In this document: one piece after another, positions 1 to 9,340 of the stretch
Layout of the letters: each line of letters opens with the position of its first letter
Numbering within the stretch: the stretch's first letter is position 1
Assembly (NCBI GenBank): GCA_963791635.1
Contig: CAWBTC010000008.1
Location: 1-64,000 of the forward strand
DNA: 64,000 nucleotides
From: VFMC01 sp963791635
Lineage (GTDB): Bacteria > Actinomycetota > Acidimicrobiia > Acidimicrobiales > Ilumatobacteraceae
Direction: 5' to 3'
Notes under the pieces: model-generated
Database searches by the model: none
What the model was told of the DNA's origin: nothing
The model's input: the letters and a program-made list of their open reading frames with translations, nothing else
Program-made: the position numbers and the translations under genes

Positions 1-73
1 CTGATGGGTATGATCGCTTCAGCCACTGTGAGGAGTAGGTCTCCTGCAGGAGGGCAGTCTCGACGATGGATAT

Positions 74-148
74 GTGCTGGGTACTATTGCGGTGATTGTG
101 GCCTTCTTCGGATACTTTATCTACGCAGTGTGGAAACTCTTCACTTGA
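74..148 (+). CDS. Possible very small membrane peptide (24 aa)
   Basis: A GTG-started reading frame encodes about 24 residues that are almost entirely hydrophobic with aromatic residues and end in a short Lys-containing tail, as a single membrane helix would. An AGGAGG-like stretch lies about 20 nt upstream, which is too far to be a convincing ribosome binding site. No family is recognised. It could be the last part of a longer frameshifted gene, because the frame is closed by a stop only about 40 nt upstream. Confidence 0.2.
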   Translation: MLGTIAVIVAFFGYFIYAVWKLFT

Positions 149-604
149 TTGGATATCCCACAGCTCGCAGTTGGCGCCGTGCGGTCGGCCTTTCTCACTG
201 AGACGGGCTACAATGACTTGAGGGGTAGCGGGTGTACGTGGCCGTATCGGTCGCTTTGGGAGCCGATCACGACAGGGTCGCCATTACCCTCACTGCGGGT
301 GCTACGTATACGCCCTGTCGATGGATCTGGTGGTGACAACACGAGTGGGCAGCAGATTGCGCTGGTGCCCGTCGGCGCCATCGCGGAGGGCGACGAACCA
401 GGGGTGCCGTCGGATACTCGGCAGAGACGACGTCGATTGCTGGGCACTGTGAGTCCGGTTGACCGACATAGACCGTGTCATGGATGATGATGTTCTTGCG
501 GAGGGCCCACGTTCGGAGATGAGCGGGTCGGGCTGCGGCTCGACCACCACGGGGAGAGTGAGGAGACGCTCGATCGCCGAGGCGGACGAGCCTCGTCGAT
601 GACG
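149..604. other. Stretch without a supportable gene
   Basis: Several overlapping open frames exist on both strands, but none has coherent protein character or a good ribosome binding site. Short runs on the minus strand look weakly coding and may be remnants of a frameshifted gene continuing from the hypothetical at 605-964. No tRNA, repeat array or terminator was seen. Confidence 0.4.
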
Positions 605-964
605 TTACGGCGGAGCAGCATTCGCCGAATCGGCACCTGCTGCCTCGACGTGGAAGTGATCGGGGCACCGACACGGACCGTCGATCGGAGGCGCCAGCGA
701 GAGCAGGCGCTCGGCCGAGCGATGATCGTACCACCATCCTCTGCGCCAGCGGAGGCGTCGAGGACGACGGCGTCGACGAGCGCGCGCGGTGCGGTCTTCG
801 TCGATCAATTCGGCCGCTGTGGTGGGGATCTCGATCGGAGTCGTCGTCGCGTCGAGGTCGGCAATCCAGGCAGCCAAGGCGTCGGGCGCGAGGTGTCGAT
901 GTTGGAGTCGAACGATCGACATCGCCTGGTCATCCTGGAAGTCGTTGACCTGCGCCGGGCTCAT
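605..964 (-). CDS. Hypothetical protein, probably disrupted
   Basis: The first roughly 65 residues have normal protein composition, starting MSPAQVNDFQDDQ and containing a helical stretch LAPDALAAWIADLDA. The second half becomes Arg/Pro-rich and looks like out-of-frame translation, so an indel is likely near 740-760. No family is recognised. It lies downstream of the integrase on the same strand inside the left element. The ATG at 964 is the first in-frame start after unrelated sequence, and coding-like sequence appears to begin slightly upstream of it, so the true start is uncertain. Confidence 0.25.
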   Translation of the reverse strand: MSPAQVNDFQDDQAMSIVRLQHRHLAPDALAAWIADLDATTTPIEIPTTAAELIDEDRTARARRRRRPRRLRWRRGWWYDHRSAERLLSLAPPIDGPCRCPDHFHVEAAGADSANAAPP

Positions 965-1116
965 CGGCCGAATCGTACCGACACAGGCGGGACCGTCAGG
1001 AACGATGTACAGGGGCGCTATCTGGCGCCCATGGGCGTGATCTCGTGGCGAGAGGGGATCACGTCGATGTCCCTGGCGGAGACGATTCGAACGCGGGTGA
1101 GCTCCACGCCCAACGG

Positions 1117-2216
1117 TCAGCCGCTGGCGGGTTTTCGGCGTCGTTCCATCCGTTCGAGGAGGTCGTCGTGTTGGGACGGGTAGAGGTGGCCGTAGCGGTC
1201 GAGGACCACTGAGACCGACGTGTGGCCGGCGAGGGCAGCGACTTGCTTGGGGTGGGCGCCCTCGGCGATCCAGAGGGAGACGGCGGTGTGGCGGAGGTCG
1301 TGGATGCGCAGCGGGGTGAGTCCGGCGCGTCGCACGGCTGGTGTCCAGAAGCGGCGCCGGAACAGCGAAGGTCGGATGGGTTGGCCTTCGGGTGATGTGA
1401 AGACGAGGTCTCGTCCTGTCTGTGTGGACCGGTCCGGTCTCGGCGAGTGCATCGCAGACGAACGACGGCACGGGGATCGAACGGAAGCTGGCTTTGGTCT
1501 TGGGTGGCCCGAAGTCGATGCGTGCTTCGATGTCGACGAGTGTTTCGGACACCTGGATTCGTTGGCGGTCGAAGTCGACGCAGTCCCACCGCAAGCCCAG
1601 GAGCTCGCCGAGACGGAGTCCACCGAATCCGGCGACGAGCACGAACGCTCGGTAGCGGGCGTCGATCGCGTCGGCGAGGAGCCAGATCTCGTCGGAGGTG
1701 ATGAACCGCATCTCCTGATGCTCGATCTTCGGCAGTGGAAGCTTGGCGACAGGGTTGCTGGCGATCAGGCGGTCCTCGAGCGCAGCGTTCATCGTCTTGT
1801 TCAACACCTGCACGACCTTGTGGATCGTCGCCGGCGCGAGGTTGGCCCAGTGGGTGAGCCGAGCCGCGGCCAACCACTTCCGGGCCGTCGTCCGGTCGAG
1901 CTTGCCGATCGGGGTGTTGCCGAACACCGGCCGGATGTGGTTCTTGAAGTGTTGGGCATCGCGGGCCCGGGTGCTGGCGCGGAGGTTCGTCACCGTCGGC
2001 CACCACTGATCCCACCACTCGCCGACGCGTGATCCGCCCGAGCCGCGGGTCGATGAGCGTCCCGGTCATCCGGTCGACCTCGACGAGGCTCACGTACGCA
2101 TCGGCGTCGCGCTTGCGCTTGAACTGCTTCGACCGTTCCGCCCCGTCAGCCGTCCGGTACCGCACGAGGTAGGCCCGCGAGCCGTCCTTCAACCGCTTCT
2201 CGAGGACCGACGCCAT
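1117..2216 (-). pseudogene. Tyrosine site-specific integrase, frameshifted
   Basis: About 366 codons in three frames form one phage-type integrase. The N-terminal segment (from ATG 2216, MASVLEKRLKDGSRAYL) has the AP2-like arm-binding character. The middle segment holds the core-binding domain and the first catalytic Arg (GLRLGELLGLRW). The last segment carries HDLRHTAVSLW, the AGHTSVSVVLDRYGH box and its catalytic Tyr. Frame changes fall near 2030 and near 1415. Joining the frames restores a normal-length family member with all catalytic residues, so the breaks are either sequence errors or very recent. It sits about 145 bp from the tRNA-Ala fragment, the usual place for the integrase that made the insertion. 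Confidence 0.85.
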
Positions 2217-2232
2217 GCGGCAATCGTACGCT

Positions 2233-2254
2233 CCAGGTACACACCAGGTACACA
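2233..2254. repeat. Two tandem 11-bp repeats, probable integrase arm sites
   Basis: CCAGGTACACA occurs twice head-to-tail, and a related GGTACAC follows near 2284. The repeats lie between the integrase start and the tRNA-Ala fragment, where arm-type binding sites of tyrosine integrases are found. The binding role is inferred from position. Confidence 0.5.
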
Positions 2255-2360
2255 GACACATCAACACAGGGTGGGACTGGGTGGTACACGCTGGACAGAA
2301 AAGCGCCAGCTCAGAGGCAGTTGATGCGAATTCGACCTGCATGGAAAATCGCTTGATTCG

Positions 2361-2404
2361 CCTTTGCAAGGTAGATGTCAGGGGTTCGATTCCCCTCGTC
2401 TCCA
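2361..2404 (+). other. 3' half of tRNA-Ala(TGC): attachment-site scar
   Basis: The sequence contains the TTTGCAA anticodon loop, the 3' anticodon strand, a perfect T-arm (AGGGG TTCGATT CCCCT) and the 3' acceptor strand ending CGTCTCCA. Upstream there is no D-arm and no acceptor 5' strand (GGAGACG type), so it is a partial copy beginning about at the anticodon stem. Identity starting at the anticodon loop is typical of integrases that recombine within tRNA genes. It marks the boundary between the left element and the chromosome. Confidence 0.8.
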
Positions 2405-2641
2405 CGAACGAAACCCAGCTCACAGCGGTGCCGTATCGAGTGGCGACCGAGCGATGCGAGCACGTGGAGCGGTCCACGAGGCCCCCACGACCAGCGAGCA
2501 CGCTCGCCTGGGGCATCGAATCTCGGCCCGTTTCGGGACAGCGTCCGGGCGGTCGTGCCGACCGAAAATCGTCGGCGCACAGCTGGGGTAGCTTCGGGAG
2601 CCGGGACCCCTCGATGGGGGTCACCACAGCAGGAGGCTGCA

Positions 2642-4306
2642 GTGGGGAGACCTGTCATTCTGACCGTCGACGACGACGTGGCGGTTTCGCAGGCCGTCGC
2701 CCGCGATCTTCGGGCGCGGTATGCCGAGCGGTACCGGATCATCCGCGCGACCTCGGGAGCAGAGGCACTGACGGTGCTGGACGAGCTCGGTCGCCGCGAC
2801 GATCCCGTCGCACTGGTGTTGTCCGATCACCGCATGCCCGAGATGACCGGGATCGAGCTGCTCGAGCGTGTTCGACCGATTGCACCGGGCGCAAAACTGC
2901 TGCTCCTCACCGCATACGCCGACACCGAAGTGGCCATCAGAGCGATCAACGAGATCGGTCTCGATCACTACCTGATGAAGCCGTGGGCGCCCCCCGACGA
3001 ACGTCTGTACCCGGTGCTCGACGACCTGTTGGACGAATGGGACGGCGCCAACAGTCAGCGATTCGAAGGCGTTCGCGTGGTCGGCAACCGATGGTCGGAA
3101 CGCAGCTACGACACACGCATGTTTCTCGCCCGCAACCACGTCCACTACCAGTGGCTCGAGATGGAGTGCGACCCCGAAGCACAGCGATTGCACGTCCTGT
3201 TCAGCTCGTCGGACGGCGAGCTGCCCTTGGTGCTGCTGCCGGATGGCACGGCGTTGCACGGTGCCAGCACACTCGAACTGGCCGGCGCGCTGGGACTGCA
3301 CACCACCACCGACTCGGCGCTGTACGACGTCGTGATCGTCGGAGCCGGTCCGGCTGGTCTGGCGGCAGCCGTGTACGCGGCGTCCGAGGGCTTGCGGACA
3401 GCGGTCATCGAGCGTGACGCTCCGGGCGGCCAAGCGGGCCAGAGTGCGCGCATCGAGAACTACCTCGGCTTCCCCAACGGGCTGAGCGGCGCGAATCTTT
3501 CGCATCGAGCTGCGACACAGGCGCGCCGTCTGGGTGCCGAGATGGTCCTGGCGCGCACTGTGCAGGCACTCGAAACACGCGGTTCCATCCACGCGCTCCG
3601 ATTCGATGACGGTACCGAGATCGAGGCCCGCGCCGTCGTCGTCGCAACCGGTGTGTCGTATCAGCTGTTGACCGCCGACGGGCTGGCCGACTTCACCGGC
3701 AGAGGCGTGTACTACGGCGCTTCGGCCAGCGATGCTCGCACGACCGAGGGCGAGGATGTCTACCTGGTCGGCGCTGCCAACTCGGCCGGCCAGGCCGCGC
3801 TCCATCTCGCTCAGTACGCGCGCCACGTGATCATGCTGGTGCGCGGCAGATCACTGGACGCGTCGATGTCCAAGTACCTCGTCGACCGGGTGCTCGCGTC
3901 CGACAACATCGATGTGCGGCTGCGCACCGAGATCGTGAGGGGCGGGGGCTCCGACCACCTGGAGTGGCTGAGGCTCGTCAACCGCGAGACGGGCACCGAG
4001 GACGATGTGAGGGCGAACTGGCTCTATGCCTTCATCGGGGCGAAACCGCGTACGGACTGGCTGGCCGACTCGGTCGCGCGCGACGAGCACGGATTCATCT
4101 TGACGGGCCCTGATGTGGCCTCGCTGACCAGCACAGCCGGCGCCGGATGGTCGCTGCGACGTCCACCCTTGCTCCTCGAAACCAGCACACCGGGGGTTTT
4201 CGCCGCGGGCGATGTACGTCGCGCCTCCATGAAGCGCGTGGCGTCGGCGGTCGGTGAAGGCTCCAGCGCGATCAGCAACGTCCATCTGTACTTGGAAACG
4301 GTATGA
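2642..4306 (+). CDS. Response regulator fused to thioredoxin-reductase-like flavoprotein
   Basis: The 554-residue product begins with a receiver domain (about 1-125) with the DD pair in LTVDDD, phospho-acceptor Asp near residue 61 (LVLSDHRMPEMTG) and the conserved LLLTAY and LMKPW. From about 225 to the end it is a two-dinucleotide-domain flavoprotein: VVIVGAGPAGLA for FAD, a second nucleotide-binding region near VYLVGAANSAGQAA, and the C-terminal GVFAAGDVR. The CxxC redox pair of thioredoxin reductase is absent; ATGVSYQLL stands in its place. So it is probably a signalling or NAD(P)H-sensing flavoprotein, not a disulfide reductase. GTG 2642 is chosen because AGGAGG lies about 6 nt before it; longer in-frame starts run back into the tRNA scar. 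The stop overlaps the next start (ATGA), so it is co-translated with the kinase. Confidence 0.88.
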   Translation: MGRPVILTVDDDVAVSQAVARDLRARYAERYRIIRATSGAEALTVLDELGRRDDPVALVLSDHRMPEMTGIELLERVRPIAPGAKLLLLTAYADTEVAIRAINEIGLDHYLMKPWAPPDERLYPVLDDLLDEWDGANSQRFEGVRVVGNRWSERSYDTRMFLARNHVHYQWLEMECDPEAQRLHVLFSSSDGELPLVLLPDGTALHGASTLELAGALGLHTTTDSALYDVVIVGAGPAGLAAAVYAASEGLRTAVIERDAPGGQAGQSARIENYLGFPNGLSGANLSHRAATQARRLGAEMVLARTVQALETRGSIHALRFDDGTEIEARAVVVATGVSYQLLTADGLADFTGRGVYYGASASDARTTEGEDVYLVGAANSAGQAALHLAQYARHVIMLVRGRSLDASMSKYLVDRVLASDNIDVRLRTEIVRGGGSDHLEWLRLVNRETGTEDDVRANWLYAFIGAKPRTDWLADSVARDEHGFILTGPDVASLTSTAGAGWSLRRPPLLLETSTPGVFAAGDVRRASMKRVASAVGEGSSAISNVHLYLETV

Positions 4307-5688
4307 GCCTGTTGGATGATCTCAGGACGGCGTCGGTCACAGCGGAGCTGGCCGACGATCAGCGCAACCAGTTGATCGAGGCTGGGCACGAGGTGCACTT
4401 CGGGCCCGGCGACGAACTGTTCGTCGAAGGTCGCCGCGCCGAGATGCTGTGGATCCTGTTGGAGGGCAAGATCGAGCTGTCCCGTCGAATCGCCGATCGA
4501 ACGATGACGCTCATGACGATGGCCACGCCGGGGCAGTGGGCAGGAGGGCTGGCCGCCTGGGGCGATGGCGAAGGTGTGTACCGCGCGTCGGGTCGTGCGG
4601 TCTCGTCGGGCCGATGCCTTGCCGTGCCCGCCGACGCGCTGAGTTCGCTGGTGGGGGCGTGGTCGCCGTTCGCCAAGCACATGGTCAACGGTGTGTATCA
4701 GACGGTTCGCAGCATCGACGCCGCGGCGCGCGAGCGCGAGTCGCTCGTTGCACTGGGAACGCTGGCCGCCGGCCTCGCCCACGAGATCAACAACCCCGCC
4801 TCGGCGTCGATGCGCGCTGTCGAAGGTCTGCGCGACGCGAGCGAGTACATGTTGTCGTCGCTGGTCGCTCTGGCAGAACGGGGCATCACCGCCGACCAGT
4901 TCCTGCAACTGGACCGTGTTCGCGGTGAGCTCCAACAACGTCCCGACTGCGATACCGGCGCGCTGCAACGAGCCGATGCCGAAGAGTTCATCGGGTCGTG
5001 GCTGGAAGACCACGACGTCGGCACCGGCTGGTATCTGGCGCCGGTCCTTGCCAAGTCCGGTGTCGACCGCGCCTGGCTGGAAGAACTCGTGGATGTCGTC
5101 GGCCCCGATGGGCTGTCGGCCGCGGCACGTTGGATCACCAGTGTGCTCGGGATGCGATCGATCCTGTCGGAGCTGGCCGATGCCACGTCGCGGATCTCGC
5201 ATCTGGTCGAGGACGTGAAGACCTATTCGTCGATGGACCGTGCCGAGTTCCGTCGCATCGATGTGACCGGGGGGATCGACAGCACGCTCATGATGCTGGC
5301 TGCCAAGCTGCACGACATCGAGGTTGTTCGCGTCGACTCGGGCGACCTCCCTGAGGTCGAGGTCTATGCAGCCGAGCTCAACCAGGTCTGGACGAACCTG
5401 ATCGACAACGCCATCGATGCAATGGACGGCCAGGGCACGTTGCGCATCGGCACCCACCGCGACGGATCCGACATCGTGGTGGAGATCACCGACAACGGAC
5501 CGGGAATCGATCCGGCCGCGCTGCACCGGGTCTTCGAACCCTTCTTCACAACGAAGGACGTCGGCAAGGGCACCGGTCTCGGACTCGACATCTCCCGTCG
5601 GATCATCGACCGTCACGGTGGCGAGATCGCGTTCGATTCGCGACCCGGATCCACCACAGCCCGAGTGCGCCTGCCGATCACGCGTTAG
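4303..5688 (+). CDS. Sensor histidine kinase with N-terminal cNMP-binding domain
   Basis: The N-terminal 130 residues form a cyclic-nucleotide-binding/CRP-like beta-roll (FGPGDELFVEGRRAEMLWILLEG). The phospho-accepting His is near residue 160 in LAAGLAHEINNPAS. The C-terminal HATPase domain shows the N box (NLIDNAIDAMD), G1 (ITDNGPGID), the F box (FEPFFTTK) and G2 (GKGTGLGLDISRRI). No transmembrane helix is evident, so it is probably cytosolic and senses through the cNMP-like domain. It overlaps the preceding receiver-flavoprotein gene by 4 nt, so the two are almost certainly a cognate pair in which the flavoprotein is the phosphorylation target. Confidence 0.9.
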   Translation: MSLLDDLRTASVTAELADDQRNQLIEAGHEVHFGPGDELFVEGRRAEMLWILLEGKIELSRRIADRTMTLMTMATPGQWAGGLAAWGDGEGVYRASGRAVSSGRCLAVPADALSSLVGAWSPFAKHMVNGVYQTVRSIDAAARERESLVALGTLAAGLAHEINNPASASMRAVEGLRDASEYMLSSLVALAERGITADQFLQLDRVRGELQQRPDCDTGALQRADAEEFIGSWLEDHDVGTGWYLAPVLAKSGVDRAWLEELVDVVGPDGLSAAARWITSVLGMRSILSELADATSRISHLVEDVKTYSSMDRAEFRRIDVTGGIDSTLMMLAAKLHDIEVVRVDSGDLPEVEVYAAELNQVWTNLIDNAIDAMDGQGTLRIGTHRDGSDIVVEITDNGPGIDPAALHRVFEPFFTTKDVGKGTGLGLDISRRIIDRHGGEIAFDSRPGSTTARVRLPITR

Positions 5689-5869
5689 CACCGCGTCTGC
5701 GGCAGAGTCGGTCTTGGGTCGGGTCCGGCTCTGCACTTCGAGATTGCGGAAGTCTCCATCCGTCGGCACCGACAGCCGTGACGATGTCGTCGATGCCACG
5801 GCAAACAACATCGTGATCTGGTGGGTTGCCGACGAGGGCCGACGCGGCGTGCGACTAGGGTCCCGAACC

Positions 5870-6295
5870 ATGATCATCAAGAGGGTCTACATCGATCACC
5901 TCAAGAACGTCGGCCTCTTCAACGAGTGCTCACGCAAGGACCTCGAGAAGATCGCGGCGCACAGCGATGCGGTCGACCTGCCAGCGGGACGCGTGATCAT
6001 GCACGAGGGCAGGGTGGGCAGTGAGGCGTTCGTCGTGCTGAAGGGCACGGTCGCGGTGCGTCGCAACGGCCGCAAGGTCACCGAACTCGGCGTTGGCGCG
6101 ATGGTTGGTGAGCTCTCGTTGCTCGACGGAGGCGTGCGCTCGGCCACGGTGGAGTGTCTCACCGACTGCACCCTGCTGGTGCTGACCCGTGGCGCTTTGA
6201 GAGGCGCGATCGAAGAGGTGCCTGCGCTGTCGCACAAGCTCTTTGCAGCGCTTGCCTCGCGCCTTCGTGACCTCGACGGTCGCCGCTACGTCTGA
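5870..6295 (+). CDS. Small cyclic-nucleotide-binding (CRP-fold) protein
   Basis: The 141-residue protein is a single cNMP-binding domain: MHEGRVGSEAFVVLKGTVAV and GAMVGELSLLDGGVRSATVECLTDC match the beta-roll and phosphate-binding cassette. There is no DNA-binding helix-turn-helix, so it is not a full CRP regulator. It follows the cNMP-domain kinase on the same strand after 180 bp and may sense the same ligand. ATG 5870 gives a complete domain; frames open upstream but encode no sensible protein there. Confidence 0.8.
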   Translation: MIIKRVYIDHLKNVGLFNECSRKDLEKIAAHSDAVDLPAGRVIMHEGRVGSEAFVVLKGTVAVRRNGRKVTELGVGAMVGELSLLDGGVRSATVECLTDCTLLVLTRGALRGAIEEVPALSHKLFAALASRLRDLDGRRYV

Positions 6296-6341
6296 CCTGA
6301 GACGAGCCCTGTCCCGTCGAGCCACTTCGAGTCACTGCACC

Positions 6342-8450
6342 GTGCGCCAGGAGTTCCCACATCAACCCGCACTCGACGGCATCCGCGCTGTCTCGGTGGC
6401 GCTGGTGCTGCTGTTCCACGCCGGCGTGCCAGTGGTGCCAGCCGGATACCTGGGCGTGTCGGTGTTCTTCACGCTGTCGGGATATCTGATCTCCAGTCTG
6501 TTGTTGGTCGAGCATGCCCGCACCGGCACGGTGCGCGTCGGCGCCTTCTACGGCCGTCGGGTCAAGCGGCTGCTGCCGGCGAGCACGCTGTGCATCGCGG
6601 GCGTGGTGGTGGCGCGTCAGTTCGGCGCGTTCGCCGATGTCACCGATCTCCGCTCGGACGTGATGGGCGCGGTGCTGCAGGTCTTCAACTGGGTGCAGCT
6701 CGCCGGCACCGGCAGCTACGGCGACCTGTTCGGTTCGGCCACCTCACCACTCGAGCACTACTGGTCGCTCGCGATCGAGGAGCAGTTCTACTGGCTCTGG
6801 CCTCTGGTGGTGCTCGGCGTGACCGTGTGGACCCGTCGCCGCGCCGGTCGCGTCGCGCCCGCGCGTCAGCGTCGCCGGCTCACGGTCGTGCTGACTGTGG
6901 TGACGATCGCGATGTCGATCGCTGCGCCGGTGATCGCTCACGTCGCGGGACCCGATGCCGCCTATTGGTCAACGCCCGCTCGACTTCCCGAGATCCTCAT
7001 CGGCGCGCTGCTCGCGGTCGTGCTGCACCGTCGCCGCGTGCCCGCCAACGCGTCGCGGCTCGCGTTGCCGTCACTCGTGGTGATCGTCGCGGCAGCGATG
7101 CTGTTGCCCTCCGATCACGGCCCCGCGTACGAGGGCTGGTTGCCGGCGTTCGCGGTGGTATCGGCGGTGCTGGTGTACTCGATGCAGGCCGACGGGCGTG
7201 TGCGTCGCATGTTGTCGGCCAGACCGCTCGTCGCGATCGGATCGATCAGCTACGGCCTCTACCTCTTCCACTGGCCGGTGTTCGCGCTGCTGCGGGAACG
7301 AGGCTGGGATCTCACGTCGTCCCCACATCTGGTCGGCGCCCTCGCGATCACGGTGGCCATCTCCGTCGTGTCGTACCGCGTGGTCGAACAGCCGGTGCGT
7401 CACACGTCGTGGCATCCGCTCCCGACGCTGCGCTTGGCCGGGATGGCCACCGTCGCAGTGCTCGCGTCCGGTGTCCTCGTGTCTCCCGGCGCCCCCGCCA
7501 TCCGCGCCGACGACCAACTGCTCGAGGCTGCAGCGATCGCACCCGCCGACGACGGCGCCCTCGCCCCACTGGTGGTGGCGAGTCCTGCCATCCCCACGAC
7601 AGAGGCCCGAAGATCGTCGTTGACAGCCGAGGCCTCCGCTGAGCCCGACGGCACCGCGACGGCAGACGCCACTGCGACCGCAGACGGCACCTTGACGGCA
7701 TACGCGGCCGCGACGGCGACAACGAACGCCACAGTGCCGACGAGGATCGAACTGCCGCCGGCGCCGCCGCGTCCCGTGCGGATGCTCGTGGTCGGCGACT
7801 CCACCGCGCTGTACGTCGCCCAGGGCCTCGCCGCATGGACGATGCTGCACCCGGACCATGCCCAGGTCTCGGTGTCGTGGTGCCAGGGTTGCACCTTCGT
7901 GCTCGACGCCGAGATCACCAGCTTCGACCTCGACGACGTGCTCACCAACTCGCGTCGCACGATCGCCGAGGTCATGCCAGAGGCGATCGCCGAGCTCAAG
8001 CCGGACGTCGTGGTGCTGATGGCGACGGTGAGCGAGGCAGCGGACCGGCAGTGGGACCCGGAGGAGGGAGTTCTCGGGCCTACTGACCCACGCGCTCGGG
8101 AACGCATGGTGGAGACCTACGCCGACCTCACGATGGAGATCGTCTCATCCGGCGTCCCCGACGTGGTGTGGGTGGTGCCGCCGACACCCACGCATCAGTG
8201 GGACGATCCGGAGATGAACGAGGTGGCGCGCTACGACGCGCACCACGACATCATCCGCGAGGCGGCGTCACGATTCGAACACCACGTGAGCGTGGTGGAT
8301 CTCGACGCCTGGGCGCACGCCGAGGGGCGCTTCGACGACGACACGTGGCGTGCCGACGGTGTGCACATCGACGTGGGGCCCGCCACCGATCTGGCCGAGA
8401 AGTTCCTCGGCCCCTGGCTCGTGACCGAGGCGCTCCGGCCTGACCAGTGA
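6342..8450 (+). CDS. Membrane acyltransferase (family 3) with C-terminal SGNH domain
   Basis: The N-terminal half is an OafA/YrhL-like acyltransferase-3 domain: the early LDGIRAVSVALVLLFHAG with its catalytic-type His, GVSVFFTLSGYLI, and about ten transmembrane helices, including the region WSLAIEEQFYWLWPLVVL. A Thr/Ala-rich linker (about 415-470) leads to an extracytoplasmic SGNH-hydrolase-like domain with the block I Ser (MLVVGDSTALYV) and the terminal DGVHID (Asp/His). Such proteins O-acetylate or otherwise acylate surface polysaccharides or lipids. GTG 6342 is preferred because homology starts right after it. An upstream start at 6243 would overlap the cNMP gene by 53 nt. No good ribosome binding site was seen. 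Confidence 0.85.
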   Translation: MRQEFPHQPALDGIRAVSVALVLLFHAGVPVVPAGYLGVSVFFTLSGYLISSLLLVEHARTGTVRVGAFYGRRVKRLLPASTLCIAGVVVARQFGAFADVTDLRSDVMGAVLQVFNWVQLAGTGSYGDLFGSATSPLEHYWSLAIEEQFYWLWPLVVLGVTVWTRRRAGRVAPARQRRRLTVVLTVVTIAMSIAAPVIAHVAGPDAAYWSTPARLPEILIGALLAVVLHRRRVPANASRLALPSLVVIVAAAMLLPSDHGPAYEGWLPAFAVVSAVLVYSMQADGRVRRMLSARPLVAIGSISYGLYLFHWPVFALLRERGWDLTSSPHLVGALAITVAISVVSYRVVEQPVRHTSWHPLPTLRLAGMATVAVLASGVLVSPGAPAIRADDQLLEAAAIAPADDGALAPLVVASPAIPTTEARRSSLTAEASAEPDGTATADATATADGTLTAYAAATATTNATVPTRIELPPAPPRPVRMLVVGDSTALYVAQGLAAWTMLHPDHAQVSVSWCQGCTFVLDAEITSFDLDDVLTNSRRTIAEVMPEAIAELKPDVVVLMATVSEAADRQWDPEEGVLGPTDPRARERMVETYADLTMEIVSSGVPDVVWVVPPTPTHQWDDPEMNEVARYDAHHDIIREAASRFEHHVSVVDLDAWAHAEGRFDDDTWRADGVHIDVGPATDLAEKFLGPWLVTEALRPDQ

Positions 8451-8479
8451 CGACCTCGTGTCGTTCGACGGGCAGCCCG

Positions 8480-9340
8480 TCAGTGGTAGTCGTAGAAGCC
8501 GCGACCGGCCTTGCGACCGAGCAGGCCTGCTTCCACCATCCGTGACAGCAGCGGCGGCGAGGCGTACAACGGCTCCTTGAACTCGGCGTAGAGGCTGTCG
8601 GCCACGGCGAGGGTGGTGTCGAGACCGATGAGGTCGGCCAGGCGGAGCGGTCCCATCGGGTGGTTGCAGCCCTCGACCATGCCGGTATCGATGTCGGGTG
8701 CCGTGGCGAAGCCCGACTCCATCATCCGGATGGCGGACAGGATGTAGGGGATGAGCAGCGCGTTGACGATGAATCCTGCACGGTCCTGGCTCCGGATCAC
8801 CTTCTTGTGCAGCACCTCGGTGGCGAACGCATCGGCGCGCGTGGCGGTCTCAGGTGCAGTGAGCAGGCTGGTGACGAGCTCCACCAGCTTCAGCACCGGC
8901 ACCGGGTTGAAGAAGTGGATGCCGAGCACCTGCTCCGGGCGTGTGGTGGCGATGCCGAGCTTCATCACGGGGATGGAGCTGGTGTTGGAGGCGAGGATCG
9001 CGTGCTCGTCCTGCACCACCTTGTCGAGGATCGAGAACACCTCGGCCTTCAGTGATTCGTCCTCCACCACGGCCTCGATCACGAGCTGCCGGTCGGCCAT
9101 GTCGCCGAGGTCGGTGGTGAAGGTGAGCCGTGCGAGAGCCGCATCGCGCTCGTCCTCGGTCAGCTTGCCCGAGCGGACACCGCGGTCGAGTGAACCGGTG
9201 AGTCGCTTCTGCCCCGCCTCGGCTGCTGCCGCGTCGATCTCTCGGACCATCACGTCGAGGCCGGCACGACTGCACACTTCTGCAATGCCCGATCCCATGA
9301 GGCCGCAGCCGACGACTCCCACACGTGTGATCTCGCTCAT
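8480..9340 (-). CDS. 3-hydroxybutyryl-CoA dehydrogenase
   Basis: The 286-residue protein has the N-terminal NAD-binding motif VGVVGCGLMGSGIAEVC, the catalytic His in LGIHFFNPVPVLKLVE, the SNTSSIP substrate loop, and the C-terminal 3HCDH domain ending in GRKAGRGFYDYH. Length and order match FadB2/Hbd-type single-function dehydrogenases, which oxidise (S)-3-hydroxyacyl-CoA with NAD(P) in fatty-acid breakdown or acetoacetyl-CoA metabolism. Its start overlaps the stop of the methyltransferase gene upstream by 4 nt, so the two are co-transcribed. Confidence 0.93.
   Translation of the reverse strand: MSEITRVGVVGCGLMGSGIAEVCSRAGLDVMVREIDAAAAEAGQKRLTGSLDRGVRSGKLTEDERDAALARLTFTTDLGDMADRQLVIEAVVEDESLKAEVFSILDKVVQDEHAILASNTSSIPVMKLGIATTRPEQVLGIHFFNPVPVLKLVELVTSLLTAPETATRADAFATEVLHKKVIRSQDRAGFIVNALLIPYILSAIRMMESGFATAPDIDTGMVEGCNHPMGPLRLADLIGLDTTLAVADSLYAEFKEPLYASPPLLSRMVEAGLLGRKAGRGFYDYH

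Larger units (their letters stand above)
1..2404. mobile_element. Right end of an integrated element (left part outside window)
   Basis: The segment ends in a 3' fragment of tRNA-Ala at 2361-2404 with no matching 5' half, and a tyrosine integrase gene lies just inside that end, reading away from it. This is the usual layout of an island integrated into a tRNA gene by an integrase that crosses over in the anticodon loop and leaves a partial tRNA copy at one end. The intact tRNA and the other junction should lie left of the window. Apart from the broken integrase little is recognisable inside, so this may be a decayed element. Confidence 0.65.

Noticed and set aside
4024..5880. 618-codon minus-strand frame opposite the sensor kinase
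   Set aside because: Composition is low-complexity and it covers a gene with all kinase motifs on the other strand.
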